A model generated the notes under the pieces. That model worked only from the letters and a program-made list of their open reading frames with translations, was not told the DNA's origin and searched no databases. 64,000 nucleotides of DNA from Desulfurococcaceae archaeon AG1 (GTDB taxonomy: Archaea > Thermoproteota > Thermoprotei_A > Sulfolobales > AG1), in assembly GCA_003116855.1 (NCBI GenBank), contig BEWT01000015.1, positions 37,398 to 101,397 on the forward strand. The letters are read 5' to 3'. How positions within the stretch are numbered: the first letter of the stretch is position 1; each line of letters opens with the position of its first letter. A program made the translations under genes and the position numbers. Shown in pieces: positions 17,803 to 26,463 of the stretch.

Positions 17803-19728
17803 TTATTTTCCGGTCCAGGAAGGGCGTTTTTTCTGTAAGAAGGATCTCATTCCCTCTGCAAAATCCTCTGTAGATGCTAGTCCGGCTAGCTCGTGTAACC
17901 CTTTCTCGAGGATCTGTTTGTACATGTTCTTATAGGTTTTAGAGATCTCTTTTATTGCTCTTATTGAGAGGGGGGCTAGTCTTGTGATCTTGTTGACATA
18001 CTCGATCCCTGTGATCTCGAGCTGGTCTTTTGGCACGACTATATCTACGATCCCTAGTTGTTTTGCTTCCTCCGCATCCATATGCTCTCCTGTGAGGCAG
18101 TATCTTGTTATTTTTCTCCCTATGAGGGCTTGGCCTAGTGATGATGCTATCGGGGGTAGTGCTCCTATGAGTCCTTCTGGGACTGAGAAGGTTGCATCCT
18201 CGCTTGCTATCACTATGTCGAAGAGTAGGTTTATCTCTAAGCCTCCTCCGAATGCTATTCCGTTGACTAGGGAGATTATGGGTTTCTCATAGTTTATGAT
18301 GGTGTTGAGCAGTGGTGAGACTGTTTTCATGAAGAACTCTTTACCCTCTGAAGGGTTTTTCCACGACCCCATCATCGCGATATCGTCTCCTGCACTGAAT
18401 GCTCTCCCCCTCCCTGTTATGACTACGACTCTAACCTCCGGGTCTCTCTCGGCTTGTGTGAAGGCTTGGTTTAATCCTCTCCACATCTCTTCGTTGAGTG
18501 CATTTAGCTTCTCAGGCCTGTTCATAGTGATTAAGGCATAGTTATGTCTCTTCTCGTAAATGACTGGTCCGAACTCTCTCCTCTCATAAGACCATCTATA
18601 GAAGCCCTCTCCGGTCTTCTTCCCTAGCCTTCCTTCTAGAGCCATGTTGGAGAGCAATGGATCTATGTTTCTACCCTCAAGAGCTTTTAGAATATTATCT
18701 ATCCCGAAATCATCGGCCATCTCTAGCACGCCCTTGGGATAGGACATCCCGAGAACCATAGCTCTATCTATGCTATCTCTATCTGCAACATTGTTTCTCA
18801 AGAGCCATGCTGCTTCATTCACACCTGGTGCTATTAGCCTTAGAGGGTTAAGCCTGTAAGCATGCCCCGGGGATATCTTCGCCCTATCCTGGGGCTCGGT
18901 GTACTCGTAAAAACCTCTGCCTGTTTTTACGCCAAGCCTGTTCTCTTCGATCATTTTCTCCATAATCCTGGGGATCTCTATATCCATGCCTCTTTCAACA
19001 GCTTCCTTCATCATGTTATAGATCATATCGACCCCGCTGGAGTCTATTGTTTCGAAGGGGCCTAGCAGCATCCCGATCCTGTATCTCGCAACAGCATCGA
19101 TCTCCTCCGGTTTATAGCCCTCTTCTAAGAGTCTCAGGGCCTCGCTAAGGATCCTCAGGTTTATCCTGTTAGCAACAAAGCCCGGGACGTCTTTCTCCAC
19201 AACTATATATTCTACACCGATTGATCTGATGAACTCCATGGTTTTTCTAAGCGTGTGCTCGCTTGTCCCTTCTCCCTTCACTATCTCTACAAATCTAGCC
19301 CGGATCGGTGTTACGAGGAAGTTAAGACCTATAACCCTATCCAGCCTCCTCACAGCAGAAACTATATAGGATACCGGGGTTATGGGGGTGATTGTTGAGA
19401 GTATAGCATCTGATCTACAGCTCTTATCAAGCATCCCGAGCGTTTCTCTCTTAACCTCGGCTCTCTCATCAAGAGCCTCGATAATAAAATCAGCCTCTCT
19501 ACAAGCCTCAGCCAGATTCTCCACAATCCTTATCCTATTAACTGCGTTTACAGCGATCTCCGATGCCTCCTTCTCTCCAAGCCTTCTCATGCCTTGGCTA
19601 ATCTCTGTTATAACAGATCCTAGGGTTTCCCTCGGAATAGCAGCAAGATCTACATAGAAGCCAGCAATCGCGCAGAGAGCCGCAATCCTCCTACCTATAG
19701 TTCCAGCCCCAACAATCAGGATCCTCAT
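17803..19728 (-). CDS. Fused 3-hydroxyacyl-CoA dehydrogenase / enoyl-CoA hydratase
   Basis: The first half (about residues 1-390) is an NAD-dependent 3-hydroxyacyl-CoA dehydrogenase with GAGTIG at residues 7-12 and two C-terminal helical domains. The second half (about 400-641) is a crotonase-fold hydratase with the oxyanion segment RAFSAGDDIAMM and both candidate catalytic glutamates, in GGGLEINL and VPEGLIGALPP. This order and length are those of archaeal crotonyl-CoA hydratase/(S)-3-hydroxybutyryl-CoA dehydrogenases such as the Metallosphaera enzyme. It can serve beta-oxidation or, in reverse, a 4-hydroxybutyrate carbon-fixation cycle. The ligases and importers nearby favour degradation. 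Confidence 0.93.
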   Translation of the reverse strand: MRILIVGAGTIGRRIAALCAIAGFYVDLAAIPRETLGSVITEISQGMRRLGEKEASEIAVNAVNRIRIVENLAEACREADFIIEALDERAEVKRETLGMLDKSCRSDAILSTITPITPVSYIVSAVRRLDRVIGLNFLVTPIRARFVEIVKGEGTSEHTLRKTMEFIRSIGVEYIVVEKDVPGFVANRINLRILSEALRLLEEGYKPEEIDAVARYRIGMLLGPFETIDSSGVDMIYNMMKEAVERGMDIEIPRIMEKMIEENRLGVKTGRGFYEYTEPQDRAKISPGHAYRLNPLRLIAPGVNEAAWLLRNNVADRDSIDRAMVLGMSYPKGVLEMADDFGIDNILKALEGRNIDPLLSNMALEGRLGKKTGEGFYRWSYERREFGPVIYEKRHNYALITMNRPEKLNALNEEMWRGLNQAFTQAERDPEVRVVVITGRGRAFSAGDDIAMMGSWKNPSEGKEFFMKTVSPLLNTIINYEKPIISLVNGIAFGGGLEINLLFDIVIASEDATFSVPEGLIGALPPIASSLGQALIGRKITRYCLTGEHMDAEEAKQLGIVDIVVPKDQLEITGIEYVNKITRLAPLSIRAIKEISKTYKNMYKQILEKGLHELAGLASTEDFAEGMRSFLQKKRPSWTGK

Positions 19729-20079
19729 CTATGTCCCTACACTACCTTGGGCAATAGTCTTTATACGTTATAGGCTCATCACTCCAGCTCCTCCAGATCT
19801 GTTCATAGAGGATCCTGGTATTTTAAGGTTAAAAATATAGCTTATAGTTCGACGGGGAGAGTATTTAGAGCTAAGCAGGGTTATTGGCAGGGCTTGTCAT
19901 TATATATTGCTAAGAAGAGGGTGCGGAAGCAGCTGTGAAGATATTACGAAGATATAATGAGAAGATCTCCTTGCTGTTTTCCGTTAGGTGTGGTGTCAAT
20001 GCATGATTCTTTTGACAAACCCCCTCGAAATAAAAGTTATATATTAATGCATTAAATATCTCAAATATTCTTATATATC
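19729..20079. other. Intergenic stretch without a recognised gene
   Basis: This 350-base stretch holds the promoter of the fused dehydrogenase/hydratase at its left end and the 3' end of an acyl-CoA ligase at its right end. It becomes A/T-rich after about 20000. I see no RNA gene, repeat or conserved short protein in it. Confidence 0.4.
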
Positions 20080-21786
20080 TTAACTTTCTTTTTTAATTTT
20101 TCTCTCTTTATCCTGAAGAACCCTCCATAGTATTTTGCCTGAAGCGGTTTTTGGTAATTCATCTATAAACTCTATTATACGCGGATACTCGTACCTTGCC
20201 ATTCTCTGCCTGCACCATTCTATAATTTGGTTTTTAAGCTCCTCCTCCTTTATTTCCCCGCTTTTGATTTTCTTCTTAAATTCGTCTTTTAAAACTATGT
20301 ATGCTTTGACCTCTTCAATAACCCTTGGATCTGGTGTACCAACTATACATACCTCAGCTACGGCTGGGTGTTCGTACATCTTATTCTCAAGAGCTGTGGG
20401 CCAGACTTTAAATCCAGCTCTGTTTATCATCCTCTTAATCCTATCAACGACAAAGAAAAATCCGTCCTCATCCATATAACCTAGATCCCCGCTTCTAAAA
20501 TACCTCTTACCCTCAATTTCGATGAACGCTTCTTTTGTCTGTTCTGGCTTATTCCAGTATTCAACAAACATGTTTGGTGAAGAAACAACTATTTCGCCTT
20601 TTTCATATGGAGGTAAGGGTCGAAGCGTTTCTGGATCTATTATTAAAGCGTCTACTCCAAAATGCGGTATGCCTGCACATGCGAACTTAACATGGTTTGG
20701 TGGAACGCCATGTGTTTGAGAAAAGGATTCCGTGTATCCATATAGTTCTAAATAATCGACCCCGGTTAACTCCTTTAGTCTTTTCGCGATCGCTTCGGGG
20801 CAGGATACCCCGCCTCCTCCAACTACCTTTAGGCTTGATAAATCATAGTTTCCTATATCAGGCATATTTAATAGATCTATAACAACTGTTGGTATGTTTA
20901 TCCACGTTGTCACCCTATATTTCTGTATCATTTCGGCAGCGGTTCTAGGATCCCATCTGGCCATCAGAACTACGGTTGCACCAACCTCCAAAGCAGCATA
21001 TAGATTATGAGCTAGGCCTGTAACGTGAAATATCGCGACGGAAGATAAATTAACCTCCCCTGAAGTACGGTTGAACCATGCTATTGAACCCATAATGCTT
21101 GGCCACATTGTTCTATGCGTATGTACAACACCTTTGGGTACTCCAGTAGTACCAGATGTATAGATTATCATTGCTTTGTCATCAACCGATACCTCAACAG
21201 GTGGCGGTTCAAAGTCTTTAGTGACGATATCGATCCATTTAGCGTCAACGTCTTCAGGTATGGGAGGAGCATTAATAATATCTTTTGGAGGTTCGATTTC
21301 AGGCTTCTCAGGTAAATAATCTCTCCAATGCCCGCATATAATATGTTTAACATTGGTTCTATGTTTGAGCTTAATAAAGGTTTTCGCGTTATCGGATAAG
21401 GTTATGACTACTTTGGCTCCGCTATCGTCTAAAATATATTTAATTTCGTCTTCGGAAAGCAATGGATTTATCGAAACAAGAATAGCGTTCGCTCTTAGTA
21501 CACCAAAAGCGTTTACATACCAATGGGGTGAGTTCCCTATACAGACAGCAACTCTATCTCCTTTACGAACTCCAATTGAGGCAAGATATCCAGCCAAGTT
21601 TAAAGACTGCCTATAAATTTCTGAGTAGGTTATTCTCTTTCCATAGAAGATTACTGCAACTTTGTTTGGAAATCTCTTGGCAGATTTTTCAATAATATCA
21701 AATATAGGGACCTCGGGATACTCTAATTCTCTAGGCAGATGAGGTGGCCAATATTTAAACCATGGCCTAGCAAGACCCCTGCTCAT
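20080..21786 (-). CDS. AMP-forming long-chain acyl-CoA ligase, A/T-rich
   Basis: Full-length acyl-CoA ligase of about 568 residues: P-loop IYTSGTTGVPKGV, YGYTES core, the RSGDLGYMDEDGFFFVVDR hinge and C-terminal lysine in PKTASGKILWR. The ATG at 21786 is preceded by a strong Shine-Dalgarno site (GGAGGAGG on the minus strand, about 10 bases upstream), so the 29 residues possible before it are probably not translated. The gene is lysine-rich and more A/T-rich than its neighbours, as are its flanks (about 19.9-22.3 kb), which hints at acquisition from another lineage. It stands alone between the fused beta-oxidation enzyme and the MaoC gene. Confidence 0.9.
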   Translation of the reverse strand: MSRGLARPWFKYWPPHLPRELEYPEVPIFDIIEKSAKRFPNKVAVIFYGKRITYSEIYRQSLNLAGYLASIGVRKGDRVAVCIGNSPHWYVNAFGVLRANAILVSINPLLSEDEIKYILDDSGAKVVITLSDNAKTFIKLKHRTNVKHIICGHWRDYLPEKPEIEPPKDIINAPPIPEDVDAKWIDIVTKDFEPPPVEVSVDDKAMIIYTSGTTGVPKGVVHTHRTMWPSIMGSIAWFNRTSGEVNLSSVAIFHVTGLAHNLYAALEVGATVVLMARWDPRTAAEMIQKYRVTTWINIPTVVIDLLNMPDIGNYDLSSLKVVGGGGVSCPEAIAKRLKELTGVDYLELYGYTESFSQTHGVPPNHVKFACAGIPHFGVDALIIDPETLRPLPPYEKGEIVVSSPNMFVEYWNKPEQTKEAFIEIEGKRYFRSGDLGYMDEDGFFFVVDRIKRMINRAGFKVWPTALENKMYEHPAVAEVCIVGTPDPRVIEEVKAYIVLKDEFKKKIKSGEIKEEELKNQIIEWCRQRMARYEYPRIIEFIDELPKTASGKILWRVLQDKERKIKKES

Positions 21787-22372
21787 CCTCGTACTCCTCC
21801 TCCTACGATATTCTAGGATTCCTTCATTTTGTTTGCAAATAGAGGAGTTGCTGCTCGACCAACTAATAGACAAACCGCAAAGTTAGTTATCAAGCCCCAG
21901 CTCGCGCTGTGAACAAAGCAAGGATATACCATAAATGCGTATCTCACGTTAAGTTTAAATCCCATAACTTATCCCAACATTTTTCTCTTAGGAGCTTTTT
22001 AATCTCTAAAACGAGCTTTACTAGACCTGAAATCATTCGTTCATTTTAAGTTTATTCGCGAATCCTCTTGACTCTTTCTCAAACCATGAAGCAGGAAAGA
22101 CAATCCGACCAACTATTTCTTTTCACCTTAGCCAGCTGTTTAATTTTATGAAGGTTTATGGGGGCTGATATTAAATCGTGGTTTTACGAGAACGCATACT
22201 TATAAGCCGAGATACAATTTACAACGATACCCGCCCGCTCGAGTCTCTATGTTTACCCTCATTGCTGGGCGAGCATCTCCATAAAATACAGAGCCTATAT
22301 AAAATATATTCCCACAGAACTACAGAGTTAATATTAATCCATGTAAACCATCATGAAACCAGAAACAGCTGG
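21787..22372. other. A/T-rich intergenic stretch without a recognised gene
   Basis: About 590 bases separate the acyl-CoA ligase start from the end of the MaoC gene. The right end of the ligase promoter region and an ATG-initiated plus-strand reading frame (22178-22507) are present, but that frame overlaps the MaoC gene and has no recognisable protein. No repeat or RNA was found. Confidence 0.4.
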
Positions 22373-22819
22373 CTACTGCTGGCCTTTTCTAGAGATCATA
22401 AGGATGGCTTCGAAAACTGCGACGAGCTCGTTCTTCTGGTTATATACCTCGTTCTTTATAGTAACCAGACCATGGTTATCCTTAAGTCTTTTATCAATAA
22501 CAGTTAATCTAGCCCTAATAGTATCACCGATCTTTACTGGTTTGACAAAGCGGAGCCGATCTATTCCGTAAAAGGCTATGAGGCTGCCTTCAAAGATCCC
22601 GAGCCTCATCCACAACCCAGTCACAATGGATATTGTTAGGAGTCCGTGGGCGACTCTTCCACCAAAGATCGTTTTAGAGGCAAAGATCTCGTCTGTGTGG
22701 AGGCTATAGAAATCACCACTCACACCAGCAAAGTTAACTATATCAGCTTCTGTTATGGTTCTCGCAGGGGTTTCGAACACCTGTCCTATTGAGAAATCCT
22801 CGTAGTAGAGGGTAGGCAT
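22373..22819 (-). CDS. MaoC-like (R)-specific enoyl-CoA hydratase
   Basis: A single hot-dog domain of 148 residues with the hydratase motif: the catalytic pair in GVSGDFYSLHTDE (Asp and His, five residues apart) and the GGRVAHGLL loop. It hydrates a trans-2-enoyl-CoA to the (R)-3-hydroxyacyl-CoA, the opposite stereochemistry to the crotonase domain at 17.8 kb. The ATG at 22819 lies about 27 bases after a TATATA element near 22845 on the minus strand, fitting a leaderless message. It lies between the A/T-rich ligase and the second importer. Confidence 0.87.
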   Translation of the reverse strand: MPTLYYEDFSIGQVFETPARTITEADIVNFAGVSGDFYSLHTDEIFASKTIFGGRVAHGLLTISIVTGLWMRLGIFEGSLIAFYGIDRLRFVKPVKIGDTIRARLTVIDKRLKDNHGLVTIKNEVYNQKNELVAVFEAILMISRKGQQ

Positions 22820-22912
22820 AATGGGCACCAAGCTGATATATGATATGGGGGATTTATCACGACCTCAAAACGGTTGTGGAGTGTGATATAGCTGTAATGA
22901 TCCTTGTGAGGG

Positions 22913-24124
22913 TTATCCATAAGGGTTAGTCTGTTCTTTATTTTTATAGGGCGTGCTTCTATATGCCTTCTTCAGCACTTTTAACGTGTTCTTTATGGTG
23001 CTGGGATTCCATATATAGTATGCTATTCCATGTGGCATTGTCAGGACTATGGTTATGAATAGTACGCCTACAAATACCAGGCTCCATCCTCCGGCATAGT
23101 CGGCTATGAACCTCTCTATTATGGTTACAACTATGGCTCCAATGATTGAGCCTTCTATGGGGTATAGGCCTCCTATTAGTGAGTAGATAAGACCATATAC
23201 GGATAAGAGAGGGCTGAATGTTCTCTCTGGGTTTATGTTAAATGCATATACCGCGTATAGGCTTCCACTTACAGCTGCTATAGCTCCTGAGATCGACATG
23301 GCTATCGCTTTGTATATGAAGACATTGTATCCAAGGCTAGCTGCTCTGGACTCGTTCTCCCTTATCGAGATCCATATCAATCCCAGGGGTGATTCCAGGA
23401 TCTTTTTAATAGCCATGTGCACAGCAATGAGGGTTGTTAGTGAGAGAATATAGAGGTTAATCGAGATTCTGAGAGGCTCTGCCCTATTTGCTATGCTGTC
23501 TATGAGTAGTATTAGTGCGGACATGAGGATCAGTGATAAGGGTATTATGGCTATACTAGATCTTGAAGCTCCTGCTTTGGAGCCTGATTTACCGCTCCTC
23601 AGGATCGTATATATGGAGGCAGTGATAAGGATGGCTGTGAGGGCTAGGGGTATATATGATATTATTGTTGATGTTAGGAGCTGTGGTGTAGGGATCAACA
23701 ATCCCTGCTCGGATCCGCTTATCGCCCTGAGCTCTCTTCTCGTATAGAGGAAGTAGACCATGAGGAGGACTGTTAGTGTTATGAAGGCGAAAGGTATGCC
23801 TCCAAAGGCTCTTCTAACTATTAGGGATAATAGGAACCCGGCTGCGGCTCCAAAGATCATTGATATTGGTATCACTAATACGTATGGGATACCCCACCAT
23901 ATAGTCTGGTAAGCTGTGAGATACGCTCCAAGCCCGAAGAAAAGGGCATGTCCAAAGTTGAGGAGTCCTAGGTAGCCTAGAAGGAGTGCGAATGATAATG
24001 CATATATGGACATTATATAGCTAAAGGCTAGTATCGATACCAATCTGGAGACTCCTATGCTTTCCAGTGCTAGCGGTAATAGAGAGAGGATGGTATATAT
24101 GATTGCTAGCCATGCGATCCTCAA
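22913..24124 (-). CDS. Branched-chain amino acid-type ABC permease (LivM-like), importer 2
   Basis: A 403-residue permease with about ten spans. It contains ALSFALLLGYLGLLNFGHALF near residues 41-61 and a GLLIPTPQ cytoplasmic segment. It is longer than the LivM-like protein at 10068 because of a basic loop (GKSGSKAGASRS) and an extended C-terminal tail ending in RSTPYKNKEQ. It is the last gene of the seven-gene operon that starts at 30195 and follows the LivH-like gene after 3 bases. Confidence 0.87.
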   Translation of the reverse strand: MRIAWLAIIYTILSLLPLALESIGVSRLVSILAFSYIMSIYALSFALLLGYLGLLNFGHALFFGLGAYLTAYQTIWWGIPYVLVIPISMIFGAAAGFLLSLIVRRAFGGIPFAFITLTVLLMVYFLYTRRELRAISGSEQGLLIPTPQLLTSTIISYIPLALTAILITASIYTILRSGKSGSKAGASRSSIAIIPLSLILMSALILLIDSIANRAEPLRISINLYILSLTTLIAVHMAIKKILESPLGLIWISIRENESRAASLGYNVFIYKAIAMSISGAIAAVSGSLYAVYAFNINPERTFSPLLSVYGLIYSLIGGLYPIEGSIIGAIVVTIIERFIADYAGGWSLVFVGVLFITIVLTMPHGIAYYIWNPSTIKNTLKVLKKAYRSTPYKNKEQTNPYG

Positions 24125-24127
24125 CTG

Positions 24128-24979
24128 CTACACCCTGAGGAGCCCTGAGGGTCTTAGCATGAGGACTGCTAGCATTAGGAGGAAGATTGATGGCTCTGCT
24201 AAGTATGGTGCGTAATAAGCTGATAGCTGTTGCGCTAATCCTGCTAGTAGTGATGCCACCATCGTTCCCCCTATGCTTCCCACCCCACCGATCACTACTA
24301 TGGCGAACGCGTAGAGCAGGTAGTTTATCCCAAGAGTTGGATAGACGCCCTGCCATGGAACCAATATAGATCCAGCTACTCCCGCTAGAACCGATCCTAC
24401 TACGAATATCCCTGTAAACACACGCTCTATATTGACCCCAAACGCCTGGATCATCTCTCTATCGTCTATCCCAGCTCTTATTATCATGCCGTATCTAGTT
24501 CTGTTGAAAAAGATATACACCGCTATTAGGAGAACTATGCCCACTACTATCACAAAAAGCCTGTATTTATAGATAATTGTTGGGCCGAGGAGTATGGTTC
24601 CTTCAAGCTCTGGTGGTAACCATATATAGGTTATATCTCCCCATCGGAGCCATGCTACGCGGTCTAGCAGGAGCATGAGGCCTATTGTGATTATCGCCTG
24701 TGTTAGTGGTTCTCTTAGCCTTTTTAGCAATAGATATTCGATGAGGAAGCCCATCAAGCCTGTTATAGAGGCTGATGCTAGGATCCCTGCTAATAGATTA
24801 CCTGTTCTTGAGGAAACCTCATACCCAATATAGGCTCCCCACAGGAACATGCTTCCATGTGCGAAGTTAACGATCCTCATTAACCCAAAGATCACGGAGA
24901 GTCCTAGGGATAGTAGGAGGAATATAAAGCCCAGCGCAACCCCATCTATTATTGCCGATACAAGGATCTCTAGCGCCAT
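24128..24979 (-). CDS. Branched-chain amino acid-type ABC permease (LivH-like), importer 2
   Basis: A 283-residue permease with the LivH signature GLMRIVNFAHGSMFLWGAY near residues 32-50 and about eight spans. It forms the channel with the LivM-like subunit. It starts 10 bases after the LivF-like gene. Its sequence is clearly different from the LivH-like protein at 11035, so importer 2 is not a recent copy of importer 1. Confidence 0.89.
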   Translation of the reverse strand: MALEILVSAIIDGVALGFIFLLLSLGLSVIFGLMRIVNFAHGSMFLWGAYIGYEVSSRTGNLLAGILASASITGLMGFLIEYLLLKRLREPLTQAIITIGLMLLLDRVAWLRWGDITYIWLPPELEGTILLGPTIIYKYRLFVIVVGIVLLIAVYIFFNRTRYGMIIRAGIDDREMIQAFGVNIERVFTGIFVVGSVLAGVAGSILVPWQGVYPTLGINYLLYAFAIVVIGGVGSIGGTMVASLLAGLAQQLSAYYAPYLAEPSIFLLMLAVLMLRPSGLLRV

Positions 24980-24989
24980 TCTAGATACC

Positions 24990-25715
24990 CTAGCTCATGG
25001 TGACTCCTAGGTATCTCTCTATAAGATCCCTGCTGCTCATGAGGTCTTTTACACTCCCCTGAGAGACGATCTTACCGTTATTCATTATGGCATACATACC
25101 CCCGATCTTCTTCATAAGCCATGGCTTTGTCTCAACAATAACCACTCCTCGATCCTCTCTCACAAGATCCTGGATAACTGAGGCTATTTTTGATGCATAG
25201 ATCGGGCTAAGCCCTTCTGTCGGCTCGTCTATGAGGAACAGCTTTGCATCTGGATGTGCTATCGCTCTAGCTATGTTTAGCATCTGCTGTTGCCCTCCAG
25301 AGAGCTGTTTTGCCCTGAGCTTCCTAAGTTTCTTGAGATCCGGGAAAACAGTGTAGATATATTCAAGCCTATCTAGGATCTTCTTCCGTTCATGGATGTC
25401 GGAGAGCCCTACGAGCAGGTTTTCCTCCACAGTGAGGGTTGGGAAGAGCCTCCTATTATCAGGAATATATCGTATCCCCATCCTGGCTCTCTCATAGAGA
25501 GGCTTGCTGGTTATGTCGATCCCCTCATAAAAGATCCTGCCGCGCGATGGGTTTATAAAGCCCATTATTGTTTTCAAAAACGTTGTTTTCCCCGCACCGT
25601 TTCTTCCTAAGATAAAGAGGACATCTCCTCTCTCAACCCTTAGGCTGACTCCTTGGACCACGTATAGGTGTCCTAGGTAGGCGTGGAGATCCTGGATCTC
25701 AAGCATAGCCCTCAC
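24990..25715 (-). CDS. Branched-chain amino acid-type ABC transporter ATPase (LivF-like), importer 2
   Basis: Walker A GRNGAGKT near residues 36-43, the signature LSGGQQQM and Walker B LFLIDEPTEGLSP are all intact, and IPDNRRLFPTLTVEENL is typical of LivF. At 241 residues it is normal. It overlaps the LivG-like gene by 17 bases. It should energise transport of the same ligand as the binding protein at 26460. Confidence 0.9.
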   Translation of the reverse strand: MRAMLEIQDLHAYLGHLYVVQGVSLRVERGDVLFILGRNGAGKTTFLKTIMGFINPSRGRIFYEGIDITSKPLYERARMGIRYIPDNRRLFPTLTVEENLLVGLSDIHERKKILDRLEYIYTVFPDLKKLRKLRAKQLSGGQQQMLNIARAIAHPDAKLFLIDEPTEGLSPIYASKIASVIQDLVREDRGVVIVETKPWLMKKIGGMYAIMNNGKIVSQGSVKDLMSSRDLIERYLGVTMS

Positions 25716-26463
25716 CTAAGTATGCCTCTATAACCTCTCTATTGTTCATTACACTACTAGGTGGTCCCTCGGCTATCACGCTCCCCTCTTTCATGACGAT
25801 CACGCGGTCTGCTAGCTCTCTCACAACCTCGATCTTATGCTCTACTAAAATTATAGTGAGAGGATCGCTGTTACCCCTGAGCCTTCTTATCAAGCTTAGT
25901 ATGGATGGTATCTCTTCTACTGACAAGCCTGATGTGGGTTCGTCAAGTAGAAGGAGCCTGGGTTTTCGAGATATTGCGAGGGCTATATCGAGTTTTCTCT
26001 GGTCGGCCTGTGTAAGGGATCCTGCGATAAAGCGCTCCTTTCCACCGAGCCCTACGGCCTCGGCTATAGCTATTGCCTCTTCTAACAAATCATACCTGCT
26101 CAGCTTCTTCAGCGGGTTTATAGATGCTCCGAATTCTCCGAGCCCTATGAGGAGGGCTATCTTTATGTTATCTAGCACCGAGAGGTTTGGAAAAATGCTT
26201 ATGTTTTGAAAGGATCTACCTATACCCATCCTGGCTCTTTTATGGGCTGGGTAGCTTGTTATATCTTTCCCCTCAAAGATCACTCTACCCTTGTCTGGTA
26301 ACAGCATACCGCTTATCATGTTAAGCAGCGTTGTTTTCCCAGCACCGTTGGGGCCTATTATAGCCGTTATAGATCCCCTCTCTACAGATATAGAGACGTT
26401 GTTAACAGCTACAAGACCTCCGAATCGCTTGGTGAGTCCGTGTGTCTCTAGGATTGCTGTCAT
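25699..26463 (-). CDS. Branched-chain amino acid-type ABC transporter ATPase (LivG-like), importer 2
   Basis: Walker A GPNGAGKT at residues 37-44 and Walker B LLLLDEPTSGLS are intact, as is the switch in LVEHKIEVV. The ABC signature is degenerate: the usual L-x-x-G-x-Q reads LTQADQRKLD, so the glycine that touches ATP appears to be alanine. It overlaps the binding-protein gene by 4 bases and the LivF-like gene by 17 bases. Confidence 0.89.
   Translation of the reverse strand: MTAILETHGLTKRFGGLVAVNNVSISVERGSITAIIGPNGAGKTTLLNMISGMLLPDKGRVIFEGKDITSYPAHKRARMGIGRSFQNISIFPNLSVLDNIKIALLIGLGEFGASINPLKKLSRYDLLEEAIAIAEAVGLGGKERFIAGSLTQADQRKLDIALAISRKPRLLLLDEPTSGLSVEEIPSILSLIRRLRGNSDPLTIILVEHKIEVVRELADRVIVMKEGSVIAEGPPSSVMNNREVIEAYLGEGYA

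Noticed and set aside
7099..19728. The HpaB/4-hydroxybutyryl-CoA dehydratase family gene plus the fused crotonyl-CoA hydratase/dehydrogenase as evidence for a 4-hydroxybutyrate carbon-fixation cycle.
   Set aside because: The first protein lacks three of the four Fe-S ligands, and the second also serves beta-oxidation. Nearby ligases and importers favour degradation.
22178..22507. A plus-strand reading frame of 109 codons between the A/T-rich ligase and the MaoC gene.
   Set aside because: It overlaps the MaoC gene on the other strand and shows no recognisable protein pattern.
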